Assembly (NCBI GenBank): GCA_002438065.1
Contig: DJSP01000101.1
Span: forward strand, 1-25,620
Reading direction: 5' to 3'
DNA: 25,620 bases
Source of the DNA: Caryophanales bacterium UBA6331
GTDB lineage: Bacteria > Bacillota_I > Bacilli_A > RF39 > UBA660
Shown here: positions 1-6,701 of the stretch, piece by piece
Position numbering within the stretch: position 1 is the first letter of the stretch
How the letters are laid out: each line of letters starts with the position of its first letter
The notes under the pieces: generated by a model
Database searches by the model: none
Seen by the model: only the letters and a program-made list of their open reading frames with translations
What the model was told of the DNA's origin: nothing
Program-made: the position numbers and the translations under genes

Positions 1-747
1 AAAGAAATAAATGGAAATATAATTGTTAATTATGAACCACCAAAATCAACCACATTTGCTGAAGATTCCTGGGAAATAATTGCAGCAGTGGTACAAGCAG
101 GACAGTTAAATGCTTATACGGTAGGCTCAGAAAAAGAAGTAGAAATAGGCGGAACAAGTTATACCGTAAGAGTAGCCAATAACACAACACCTGATGAATG
201 TAATGGGGAAGATTTTTCAGAGACAGCCTGTGGATTTGTAGTTGAGTTTGTTGATATAGTAGAACAAAGAGCAATGAATAGTACAAATACAAATATAGGT
301 GGATGGAAAGCATCAGAAATGAGAACATATGCCAATGGGGATTTCTTTAATAAATTACCAGAAGATTTAAGAAATGTAATAATAGATACCACAGTAATAT
401 CAGGCCATGGAAGTACAACAGGTGAAACAAACTTTACATCAACTGATAAAATATATTTATTAAGTGCCCATGAAGTATGGGAAGATGGCACAAGTAATCA
501 GGTATCTGGTAGAGATACTGCCAATAATAACACAAGACAATTAGATTATTATAAAAGTAAAGGAGTAACCACAGATAGCTTCTCAGGTGCTATAAAGAAA
601 CACGATAGTTCAAATTCCATTTGGTGGCTTCGCTCGGTTAATCTTTATAGTGGCAATAATTTTCTATATGTCTATAAAACTGGCAAATGGTCTAACTATA
701 GTGCTAATAATGCCACTGGTTTTGCTCCAGCGTTCCGTATCGGATGA
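1..747 (+). CDS. DUF6273-like DGR target protein, 5'-truncated by window edge
   Basis: The reading frame is open from base 1, so the true start lies outside the window; the GTG at 88 is an internal Val codon. About 248 residues are visible. The stretch SWEIIAAVVQAGQLNAYTVG followed by a strand-rich GGTSYTVRV segment resembles DUF6273, a family common in Firmicutes surface or secreted proteins. The C-terminus runs IWWLRSVN, then an Asn/Ser/Tyr-rich part, then FAPAFRIG and the stop. This is the usual architecture of DGR target proteins, where the variable region sits at the very end and probably forms a ligand-binding surface. The reverse transcriptase lies 686 bases downstream on the same strand. 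Base composition is clearly richer in G+C than the reverse transcriptase gene, suggesting a separate origin. The ligand is unknown, and any membrane anchor or signal peptide would lie outside the window. Confidence 0.8.
   Translation, partial: KEINGNIIVNYEPPKSTTFAEDSWEIIAAVVQAGQLNAYTVGSEKEVEIGGTSYTVRVANNTTPDECNGEDFSETACGFVVEFVDIVEQRAMNSTNTNIGGWKASEMRTYANGDFFNKLPEDLRNVIIDTTVISGHGSTTGETNFTSTDKIYLLSAHEVWEDGTSNQVSGRDTANNNTRQLDYYKSKGVTTDSFSGAIKKHDSSNSIWWLRSVNLYSGNNFLYVYKTGKWSNYSANNATGFAPAFRIG
614..747 (+). repeat. DGR variable region (VR) at the 3' end of the target gene
   Basis: This segment aligns without gaps to 1052-1170 at a constant offset of 438 bases, at least from 614 to about 729. Over the 114 bases of the codons at 616-729 I count 81 identities and 33 mismatches. 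Fourteen mismatches are where the template has A, all at codon positions 1 or 2 and all amino-acid changing. Nineteen are where it has another base, mostly third-position C/T swaps. Eighteen template codons are AAC/AAT; in the VR these read N, S, G, Y, K, T or I. The position at the extreme 3' end of the gene fits a DGR VR. The final bases after 729 diverge from the template. Confidence 0.75.
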
Positions 748-871
748 AAATGTAAATAATATGTAAAGAAGAATATATAAAGTAAAACAAGAATAGTAAT
801 ATCGGTTCTTCAGGGCCACCTCTGAAAGCGACAGTGAGTAAAAAAGGTGGGTCAAAAGATAAAAATAAAAT

Positions 872-903
872 CCCATCTGGTTGACGGAAGAAAATCAGAT
901 GGG
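872..903 (+). other. Stem-loop downstream of the VR
   Basis: CCCATCTG (872-879) is perfectly complementary to CAGATGGG (896-903), with a 16-base loop and no following T-run. Characterised DGRs such as that of phage BPP-1 have a hairpin after the VR that aids target recognition. This one lies about 125 bases past the stop, further than in BPP-1, so an equivalent role is only a possibility. Overlapping pairs CCACCT/AGGTGG and TTCAG/CTGAA lie just upstream. Confidence 0.45.
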
Positions 904-953
904 TGCATAAATAAAATTATAAATAATATAAATATAAAAAAATTAATTATTGG

Positions 954-995
954 TTTCAAAGTTTATTAAAAATGATTTTTATTAAACTTTTGAAA
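954..995 (+). other. Long AT-rich stem-loop upstream of the template repeat
   Basis: Arms 954-973 and 975-995 are nearly perfect reverse complements, with one T-T mismatch and one bulged base, giving a stem close to 20 pairs around a minimal loop. TGGTTT and AAAACC outside the arms could extend it. It lies between the VR gene and the template and could terminate the target-gene message or shape the template RNA. Confidence 0.5.
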
Positions 996-1002
996 TAGGA
1001 AA
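986..1002 (+). repeat. 17-base direct repeat flanking the template, left copy
   Basis: The 17 bases ACTTTTGAAATAGGAAA are found again, identical, at 1227-1243. The two copies flank the template repeat. The left copy overlaps the right arm of the stem-loop at 954-995. Function is unknown. Confidence 0.6.
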
Positions 1003-1051
1003 ACCGATGTAAATTATGAGCAAGCCTTAGTTTATTGGTTATTTTGGTTTT

Positions 1052-1170
1052 ATTCCAATTGGTGGCTTCGTGCGGCTAATTCTAGCAATAACAATAATTT
1101 CTTAAATGTCAATAACAACGGCAACTGGAACAATAACAATGCTAACAATACCAATGGCGTTTCTCCAGAT
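1052..1170 (+). repeat. DGR template repeat (TR)
   Basis: This is a non-coding homologue of the VR. Read in the VR frame it gives NWWLRAAN, an Asn-rich run, then NGVSPDF. Eighteen of its 38 aligned codons are AAC or AAT, against six in the VR. AAY enrichment is the hallmark of DGR templates, because adenine-directed mutation of AAY reaches many amino acids but no stop codon. No start codon or ribosome binding site precedes it in that frame; a TGA lies upstream at 991. It sits between the target gene and the reverse transcriptase. The match to the local VR is imperfect, including at the 3' end where the initiation-of-mutagenic-homing segment would be expected, so its real target may lie elsewhere. 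Confidence 0.75.
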
Positions 1171-1226
1171 TTCCTCTTTAAGTGGAACAAGTGATGGGAA
1201 GAAGTTTTAATTAACTCTTTAGTGCT

Positions 1227-1243
1227 ACTTTTGAAATAGGAAA
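1227..1243 (+). repeat. 17-base direct repeat flanking the template, right copy
   Basis: Identical to 986-1002. It lies about 57 bases after the template repeat, within the presumed spacer RNA. Confidence 0.6.
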
Positions 1244-1395
1244 GGATTGGTTTATCCTTGAAGTATAAATTACTTCTAAATTTATCTGATGGTTATAGCA
1301 TCCGGACGCTTCTTGCATGGTTTATGTTTAAATATTTAATAAATTGCATGGATGTTTATATGACTGCTTATTTTTCATCTATTGTAAATATTTAG

Positions 1396-1421
1396 CTGAT
1401 GTAGTACATCAGATTTTTTTT
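1396..1421 (+). terminator. Terminator-like hairpin before the reverse transcriptase
   Basis: CTGATGTA (1396-1403) and TACATCAG (1405-1412) are complementary, giving at least six stable pairs around a short loop, followed by A and eight T. It ends only 12 bases before the ATG of the reverse transcriptase and abuts its Shine-Dalgarno. It could end the template RNA and let only some transcripts reach the RT gene. Confidence 0.65.
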
Positions 1422-1433
1422 GAAAGGAATTAA

Positions 1434-2513
1434 ATGAATAGTTTAGAAAGAAAAGAATTAAGATATCAAAGAAGAAAAAATAAAAGGGAAGATAAATTAA
1501 TTATCAATAGTAATAATTATGCAGATGTTAATAAATGTTTTACTTTTTATAAAGTATATGGTTATGCTAAGAAATGTACTAGAAATGTGGGTTATAAAAA
1601 ATCTACTATTAATTTTAAATTACATATGTTTTCAATTGTTGGTAGTACTTGTACTAATATAAAAAATAATAATTATATGGTTAATAAAACATATAAATTT
1701 AAAATTAATGAAAGAGGTAAAATAAGAGATATAGATGCGCCATACATCAAAGATAGATTAGTACATAAGGTTATTTCAAATGAGATATTAATTCCTTTGT
1801 ATGATAGTAAATTAATATATGATAATGGTGCAAGTACAATAAATAAAGGATTTAGCTTTGCTATTAAAAGAGTTAAAACTATATTAAGAAAATGGTTTAA
1901 TAAATATGGGTTAAATGGATATGTTGTATTAATAGATTATAGTAAATTTTTTGAAAGTTGTAATCATGATGTAATTCATAAAAATCATAATAAATATATA
2001 AGAAATTCAAATACAATAAAAATTATAGAAGATTATTTGTTTATTGGTAAAGGATTAGGACTTGGTATTGAAATAGTGCAAAGAGAAGCATTAATGTATC
2101 CTAATAAACTAGATAAATTTGTGATTAATAAAGGAATTCCTATAATTCGTTATATGGATGACAGTTTGTTTTTATGTCATTCCTATGAGGAAGCAATTTC
2201 TATATTAAAAGAATATAGTGATATTTCTGATAAATTAAATATTAAAATTAATTTAAATAAAACTAAAATTGTTCCTATAAGTAATTCATTTAAATTTTGT
2301 AAATGGAATTATCATATAACTTATGAGGGTAAAGTATATTTATGGACATATAATAAAACTATGTATAGACAAAGAAGAAAGTTAAGAAAAATGATTAAAA
2401 AGAATATTGATGTTAATGATATAAATTGTTCTATTACAAGTTTTAAGGCTTATTTAAGTTTAGGCAATTGTTATAATAATATAAGATATTTAGATAAATT
2501 TAGATTAAGGTAG
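1434..2513 (+). CDS. DGR-type reverse transcriptase
   Basis: This 359-residue RNA-directed DNA polymerase would copy the template RNA into the mutagenised cDNA that replaces the VR. The basic start (RYQRRKNKRED, residues 10-20) followed by a CFTFYKVYGYAKKC segment matches the N-terminus of a DGR-associated RT group common in Clostridia. Palm motifs are visible: motif A LIDYSKFFES with Asp168, GLGLGIEIVQ at 207-216, and catalytic YMDD at 240-243. The canonical Ser of the SQ pair in the GLGLG block is Val here (VQ). There is no maturase or endonuclease domain, so it is not a group II intron RT, and no retron msr/msd structure was seen. AAAGG precedes the ATG by six bases. The gene is extremely AT-rich. 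The nearby VR/TR pair supports the DGR assignment; whether the enzyme is active cannot be told. Confidence 0.85.
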   Translation: MNSLERKELRYQRRKNKREDKLIINSNNYADVNKCFTFYKVYGYAKKCTRNVGYKKSTINFKLHMFSIVGSTCTNIKNNNYMVNKTYKFKINERGKIRDIDAPYIKDRLVHKVISNEILIPLYDSKLIYDNGASTINKGFSFAIKRVKTILRKWFNKYGLNGYVVLIDYSKFFESCNHDVIHKNHNKYIRNSNTIKIIEDYLFIGKGLGLGIEIVQREALMYPNKLDKFVINKGIPIIRYMDDSLFLCHSYEEAISILKEYSDISDKLNIKINLNKTKIVPISNSFKFCKWNYHITYEGKVYLWTYNKTMYRQRRKLRKMIKKNIDVNDINCSITSFKAYLSLGNCYNNIRYLDKFRLR

Positions 2514-2526
2514 GCAAATTTTTTCC

Positions 2527-2556
2527 TTTACAATGTAAGTAAATAAGTGTTAAAAT
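2527..2556 (+). promoter_or_regulatory. Promoter of the rimP-nusA-infB operon
   Basis: TTTACA (2527-2532) and TAAAAT (2551-2556) are separated by 18 bases, matching a sigma-A promoter. It is the only good candidate between the RT gene and rimP, and gives a leader of about 55 bases containing the hairpin at 2574-2595. Confidence 0.6.
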
Positions 2557-2573
2557 ATAGTTGTTACAGATTT

Positions 2574-2600
2574 AAGTGGGCTTTATATCCCACTTTTATT
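2574..2600 (+). promoter_or_regulatory. Leader hairpin upstream of rimP
   Basis: AAGTGGG (2574-2580) pairs with CCCACTT (2589-2595) around an eight-base loop, followed by a short T-rich tract. A GUGGG/CCCAC hairpin ahead of rimP is common in Firmicutes. Here it could attenuate the operon or protect the 5' end of the transcript; the T-run is too weak to call a full terminator. Confidence 0.5.
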
Positions 2601-2616
2601 AATATTTAGGAGGCAT

Positions 2617-2868
2617 ATGAAAGAAAAATTAGATATTATTAAAAAAGAAATTACAGAGCCGATGAATAAGATGGATATTATTGTTGATTCGGTTGATTTT
2701 GTTAATGAAAATAATTACTACTTTTTAAAAATAGTGTTAGATAAGGTTAATGGAATTGATTTAGATACAATAGTTGAAGCAACAAATATTATTAATCCAA
2801 TAATTGATAAGTTGGATTTAATTGAAGAAGAATATGTACTTGATATATCAAGTAAAGAAAGAGGATAG
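2617..2868 (+). CDS. rimP: Ribosome maturation factor RimP, N-terminal domain only
   Basis: RimP helps assemble the 30S subunit. The 83 residues match the N-terminal alpha/beta domain, including the acidic DLDTIVEATNIINPIID helix and the closing EEYVLDISS strand. Family members are usually about 150 residues: after YVLEVSSPG they continue into an SH3-like C-terminal domain. Here the protein stops right after ISSKERG and nusA begins two bases later, so the C-terminal domain is absent and no remnant is left between the genes. The start follows an AGGAGG-type Shine-Dalgarno (TTAGGAGGCAT). It is the first gene of the operon with nusA, ylxR, infB, rbfA and truB. It could be a minimal functional form, since the first domain makes the S12 contact in the known complex, or a gene in decay; the tidy operon spacing favours a retained short form. 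Confidence 0.75.
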   Translation: MKEKLDIIKKEITEPMNKMDIIVDSVDFVNENNYYFLKIVLDKVNGIDLDTIVEATNIINPIIDKLDLIEEEYVLDISSKERG

Positions 2869-2870
2869 TT

Positions 2871-3989
2871 ATGAACGGAAAAGAATTTATTAAAGCCTTA
2901 AAAACAATGGCTAAAGAATCAGTTATTGATGAAGATTATATTTTTGCTAGTATGGAACAAGCATTAATTACAGCTTATAAAAAGAATTTTCATTCTAAAA
3001 GTAATGTTAAAGTAGAGATTAATAAAGAAACTGGTGATATTAAAGTTTATACTTATTATATAGTAGTAGATGATTATATTGATGGGCCAGAAATTGTTGA
3101 TGAAGAAGGAAATATTACTTATGGAGAACCGGAAATTCCTGAAGATGCTCAAATGCTTCTAGAAGATGCTAAAAAAATTGATCCAGATGCAAAAGTTGGA
3201 GAAACAATTAAACAAGAAGTTACTCCTAAAGATTTTGGAAGAGTTGCAGTTTCCACTGCTAAACAAGTATTAACTCAAAAGATTAGAGAAGCAGAACGTA
3301 CTTCAATCGTTAATGAATACATTGGAAAACAAGATGAAATAATGGTTGGTATGCTTGCTATGGAAGATAATAAAAACTATTATGTTGATTTAGGACGTGC
3401 AAGAGGAATATTACCTAAGAGTGAAATGATTCCTGGCGAAACTGTTAAAATGGGATCTTCAATTAGAGTTTATCTAACAAAAGTAGAAGAAAGTACTAAA
3501 GGACCACTTATCCTTTGTTCAAGAAAAAATACTAATTTTGTTAAGAGATTATTTGAAGTTGAAATACCTGAACTTGCTGATGGAACTTTAGTTTTATATA
3601 ACGTGGCTAGAGAAGCAGGTGTTAGAAGTAAAGTGGCTGTTTATAGTACAGTTAATAATATTGATGCTATTGGAACATGTATAGGTGAAAAAGGATCACG
3701 TATTGCGAATATCTTAAAAGAATTAAATGGTGAAAAAGTAGATTTAATTAGATATGATGAAGATGATGCTATATTTATTGCTAATGCTCTTAGTCCTGCT
3801 AAAGATGTTATCGTAAACATTATTGATAATACTAAAAATAGAGAAGCACTTGCAATTGTTAATAATGAAAACTTATCTCTTGCTATTGGTAAGAAAGGTA
3901 TAAATATTAAACTTGCTAGTAGATTAACAAAATATCGTATAAATGTTAAAACATTAGACCAAGTTAATGCTGAGGGAAATGAAAACTAA
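2871..3989 (+). CDS. nusA: Transcription termination/antitermination factor NusA
   Basis: NusA binds RNA polymerase and nascent RNA and modulates pausing, termination and antitermination. Its 372 residues match the usual Bacillota length (no extra C-terminal repeats). The N-terminal RNAP-binding domain (about 1-125) includes the typical EQALITAYKK segment. It is followed by an S1 domain (about 130-200, DEIMVGMLAMEDNKNYYVDL) and two KH domains, with GTCIGEKGSRI in the first and LAIGKKGINIKLASRL in the second. It starts two bases after rimP with the Shine-Dalgarno inside the end of rimP, implying coupled translation. Confidence 0.96.
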   Translation: MNGKEFIKALKTMAKESVIDEDYIFASMEQALITAYKKNFHSKSNVKVEINKETGDIKVYTYYIVVDDYIDGPEIVDEEGNITYGEPEIPEDAQMLLEDAKKIDPDAKVGETIKQEVTPKDFGRVAVSTAKQVLTQKIREAERTSIVNEYIGKQDEIMVGMLAMEDNKNYYVDLGRARGILPKSEMIPGETVKMGSSIRVYLTKVEESTKGPLILCSRKNTNFVKRLFEVEIPELADGTLVLYNVAREAGVRSKVAVYSTVNNIDAIGTCIGEKGSRIANILKELNGEKVDLIRYDEDDAIFIANALSPAKDVIVNIIDNTKNREALAIVNNENLSLAIGKKGINIKLASRLTKYRINVKTLDQVNAEGNEN

Positions 3990-4233
3990 GAAAGTACCAA
4001 TGCGTATGTGCGTTCTTACTCATGAAAAATTACCTAAAAAAGAGTTACTAAGAATTGTTATAAGTGATAATAAAATAGTAGGAGATTTAACAGGTAAATT
4101 AAATGGTAAAGGATGCTATTTAAAAAAAGATAAAGAAATTATTGAAGAAGCAAGAAAGAAAAAAGTTTTAAACCATATTTTTAATATGGATGTAAGTGAT
4201 GATGTATACGAGAATTTAAAAGAATTAGTATAA
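3979..4233 (+). CDS. ylxR: YlxR family RNA-binding protein
   Basis: This small basic protein (84 residues from this start) is of the YlxR/RnpM family, encoded between nusA and infB in Bacillota; in Bacillus it has been linked to RNase P and nucleoid functions. Seen in sequence: PMRMCVLTHEKLPKKELLRI at the start and GRGCYL-like GKGCYLKKD in the middle, both family hallmarks. The ATG at 3979 matches the family start (MKTKKVPMR) and follows GAGGG at very short spacing. An in-frame ATG at 3967 is possible but has no Shine-Dalgarno. Either start overlaps the end of nusA. The L7Ae-like ylxQ gene that often follows is missing. Confidence 0.88.
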   Translation: MKTKKVPMRMCVLTHEKLPKKELLRIVISDNKIVGDLTGKLNGKGCYLKKDKEIIEEARKKKVLNHIFNMDVSDDVYENLKELV

Positions 4234-4251
4234 GAAAGGAATGATACTTAT

Positions 4252-6354
4252 ATGACTATAAAAGAATATGCTAGTGAAATGGGATTTACAGTCCAAGAAG
4301 TACTTAACAAATGCCGTGATTTAGGCTATAAAGCAACAGATGGAAATTTTATTTTAGATGATGATGCAATTATTATGCTTGATAACTCAATGAATTTAAT
4401 TAGTACTGATAGTGATGCTTCATTTGAAGAAATCGATGCTTTAGATGATGCTGTTGATGAATTACTTGGAGATAATCACGAGTATGGTGAAAAAAATCAA
4501 AAATTAAAGAAAAAGAATAATAAAGTAAATAAAGATAATTTAGAATATCTAAATAAAAAGAAAGATATGTATAAAAATAAATCTAAATTAGCAAGTAATA
4601 AAAAAGATGAAAATATTATTCTTTATAAAGAAGGAGATACTGTTGGTGATATTGCTACTAAATTAGGTAAGAGTAATAATGAAATTATTATGAAATTAAT
4701 TAGTTTAGGAACAATGCTTAATTTAAATCAAAGTATTGATTTTGAAACAGCTGAAATTTTAGCTCTTGATTATGGAATGACTTTAAAAAGAGAAGAAACA
4801 AGAGATATTACTAATTTTGAAGAATATGAAATTATTGATAATCCGGATGATTTAATTAATAGACCTCCTGTAATAACTGTTATGGGACATGTTGATCATG
4901 GAAAAACAACTCTTTTAGACTACATTAGATCGAGTAATGTTGCTGAAGGAGAAGCAGGTGGTATAACTCAGACTATTGGTGCTTATCAAATTGATTATAA
5001 TGGAAGTAAAATAACATTTATTGATACTCCGGGACATGCTGCATTTACCGAAATGAGAGCAAGAGGAGCAAGCATAACTGATATCGTAATTATTGTTGTT
5101 GCTGCTGATGATGGGGTTATGCCTCAAACTAAAGAAGCAGTAGATCATGCATTATCTGCAAATGTACCTATTGTAGTTGCTGTTAATAAAATGGATAAAC
5201 CTGATGCTAATCCAGATAGAATTATGGAAGAAATGGCTGCTTTAAATATTACTCCTGAAGCGTGGGGTGGTACTGTTCCTTTTGTAAATATTTCTGCTAA
5301 AACTGGTATGGGTGTTGATAAATTACTGGAAACAGTTATTGCAATAGCTGAGGTAAGTGAACTTAAAGCAAATCCAAATAGATATGCAATTGGTACTGTT
5401 ATTGAATCAAGAATTGATAAAAATATGGGTGGAGTTGCCAGTCTTTTAATTCAAAATGGTACTTTAAGATTAGGAGATCCAATTGTAGTAGGTACTACTC
5501 ATGGACGTATAAGAACACTTCGTAACGACAAGGGTGAAAATATTTTAACTGCTGGGCCAAGTACTCCTGTTGAAATAACTGGTCTTGCAAGCAATCCATC
5601 AGCTGGAGATAAATTCATGGCCTTTGAATCTGAAAAACAAGCAAGAGAAATTGCTGAAGCAAGAGAAATTGCCTTTAAAAATAAAAATAATAAAAAAGAA
5701 GTAATTAGTTTTGATGATTTATTTAATAAGATTAAATCAGGAGTTAAAGAAATAAATGTTGTATTAAAGTGTGATGTTAGAGGTTCTGAAGAGGCTGTTA
5801 AAAATTCTTTAGAAAAAATTGATGTTGAAGGCGTTAAAATTAAAGTAATTAGAAGTGGAATAGGAACAATTACTGAAAGTGATATAGTTCTTGCTAATGC
5901 TTCTAATGCGATTGTTATTGGTTTTAATGTAGTTCCATCTGCTATTACTAAAGAAGTTGCTAAGAGATATGATGTTGAAATTAGATTATATCAAATTATC
6001 TATAAATTAGTTGAAGAAATGGAATCAGCTATGAAAGGTATGTTAGAGCCTGAATATGAGGAAAAAACTATCGGAAATGCGGAAGTTAAAAAATTATTTA
6101 AATTTAGTAAAGTTGGTACAATTGCTGGATGTATTGTAACTAATGGTGTTATTAAAAATAAATCTAAAGTAAGAGTTATTCGTGATGGCGTAATTATTTA
6201 TGATGGTGTTATTTCATCAGTTCAAAGAGAAAAAGATACTGTTAAAGAAGTTAAAAGTGGTTATGAATGTGGTATTACAATCGAAAACTTTAATGATTTA
6301 AAAGAAGGAGATTGTTTTGAAACATATGAAATGATTGAGGTAAAAAGAAAATGA
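4252..6354 (+). CDS. infB: Translation initiation factor IF-2
   Basis: IF-2 is the GTPase that brings initiator tRNA to the 30S subunit and promotes subunit joining. Its 700 residues are close to the Bacillus length. It has an N-terminal IF2-N helical domain (about 1-50), a charged Lys/Asn linker, a second IF2-N domain (about 125-175), the G domain with GHVDHGKTT (G1, residues 212-220), DTPGHAAF (G3) and NKMD (G4), then the beta-barrel, domain III and C-terminal tRNA-binding barrel. A Shine-Dalgarno GAAAGGA lies 11 bases before the ATG. Its stop overlaps the rbfA start by four bases (ATGA), indicating coupled translation. Confidence 0.97.
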   Translation: MTIKEYASEMGFTVQEVLNKCRDLGYKATDGNFILDDDAIIMLDNSMNLISTDSDASFEEIDALDDAVDELLGDNHEYGEKNQKLKKKNNKVNKDNLEYLNKKKDMYKNKSKLASNKKDENIILYKEGDTVGDIATKLGKSNNEIIMKLISLGTMLNLNQSIDFETAEILALDYGMTLKREETRDITNFEEYEIIDNPDDLINRPPVITVMGHVDHGKTTLLDYIRSSNVAEGEAGGITQTIGAYQIDYNGSKITFIDTPGHAAFTEMRARGASITDIVIIVVAADDGVMPQTKEAVDHALSANVPIVVAVNKMDKPDANPDRIMEEMAALNITPEAWGGTVPFVNISAKTGMGVDKLLETVIAIAEVSELKANPNRYAIGTVIESRIDKNMGGVASLLIQNGTLRLGDPIVVGTTHGRIRTLRNDKGENILTAGPSTPVEITGLASNPSAGDKFMAFESEKQAREIAEAREIAFKNKNNKKEVISFDDLFNKIKSGVKEINVVLKCDVRGSEEAVKNSLEKIDVEGVKIKVIRSGIGTITESDIVLANASNAIVIGFNVVPSAITKEVAKRYDVEIRLYQIIYKLVEEMESAMKGMLEPEYEEKTIGNAEVKKLFKFSKVGTIAGCIVTNGVIKNKSKVRVIRDGVIIYDGVISSVQREKDTVKEVKSGYECGITIENFNDLKEGDCFETYEMIEVKRK

Positions 6355-6701
6355 GTAAAATTAAATTAGAAAGAATTGCATCTTCAATTTTAAGGGAATT
6401 ATCAAGTATAATTTATGAAGAAGTTCATAATGAGATAATCAAAAGTGTAACTATAACTGAAGTTAGAGTTACTAATGATTTATCAATGTGTAAAGTGTTT
6501 TATACTTTTTATGGAGATTATGAAAAGCAGGAAGTTCAAGCAGAACTAACTAATGCGTCTTCATTTTTAAGAACTGAACTTGCTAAAAGAATTGATATAA
6601 GAAATACTCCTGAAATTAGATTTGTTTATGATGAATCTACTGAGTATGGAGAACATATTGATGAAATAATTGAGGAGATTCATGCTGAAGCAAATGAATA
6701 A
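6351..6701 (+). CDS. rbfA: Ribosome-binding factor A
   Basis: RbfA is a KH-like protein that binds maturing 30S subunits near the 16S rRNA 5' helix. The 116-residue length fits the family. ERIASSILRELSSII at the start, the VTITEVRVTNDLSMCKVFYT strand region and the TPEIRFVYDESTEYGEHI ending are typical. The ATG overlaps the infB stop by four bases, and its end overlaps the truB start. Confidence 0.95.
   Translation: MSKIKLERIASSILRELSSIIYEEVHNEIIKSVTITEVRVTNDLSMCKVFYTFYGDYEKQEVQAELTNASSFLRTELAKRIDIRNTPEIRFVYDESTEYGEHIDEIIEEIHAEANE

Larger units (their letters stand above)
748..1433 (+). other. DGR non-coding region: spacer hairpins, template repeat, terminator
   Basis: No convincing gene is seen in these 686 bases. 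They hold, in order, a structured-looking patch (about 795-903) with several short inverted repeats, a long AT-rich stem-loop (954-995), the template repeat (1052-1170), a 17-base direct repeat on either side of the template (986-1002 and 1227-1243), and a terminator-like hairpin just before the reverse transcriptase. In known DGRs the template and its downstream spacer are transcribed as one RNA used for cDNA synthesis; about 225 bases lie here between the template and the terminator, enough for such a spacer. Boundaries of the RNA cannot be read from the sequence. Confidence 0.6.

Noticed and set aside
26..491. Open frames on the - strand opposite the target gene
   Set aside because: They lie antisense to a clearly coding frame, have no family signature and reflect the codon bias of the gene on the other strand.
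88..747. GTG at 88 as the start of the target gene
   Set aside because: The frame is open to base 1 and the residues before 88 already belong to the DUF6273-like fold (FAEDSWEIIAAV); no Shine-Dalgarno precedes the GTG.
1012..1194. Template repeat as a short coding gene
   Set aside because: It reads as open in the VR frame, but has no start codon or ribosome binding site after the TGA at 991, and its near-uniform Asn codons fit a template instead.
1434..2513. Retron or group II intron reverse transcriptase
   Set aside because: No msr/msd-like structure, no maturase or HNH domain, no intron domains V/VI were seen; a VR/TR pair lies next to it.
4915..5148. - strand open frame inside infB
   Set aside because: It lies wholly within the G domain of IF-2 and has no independent support.
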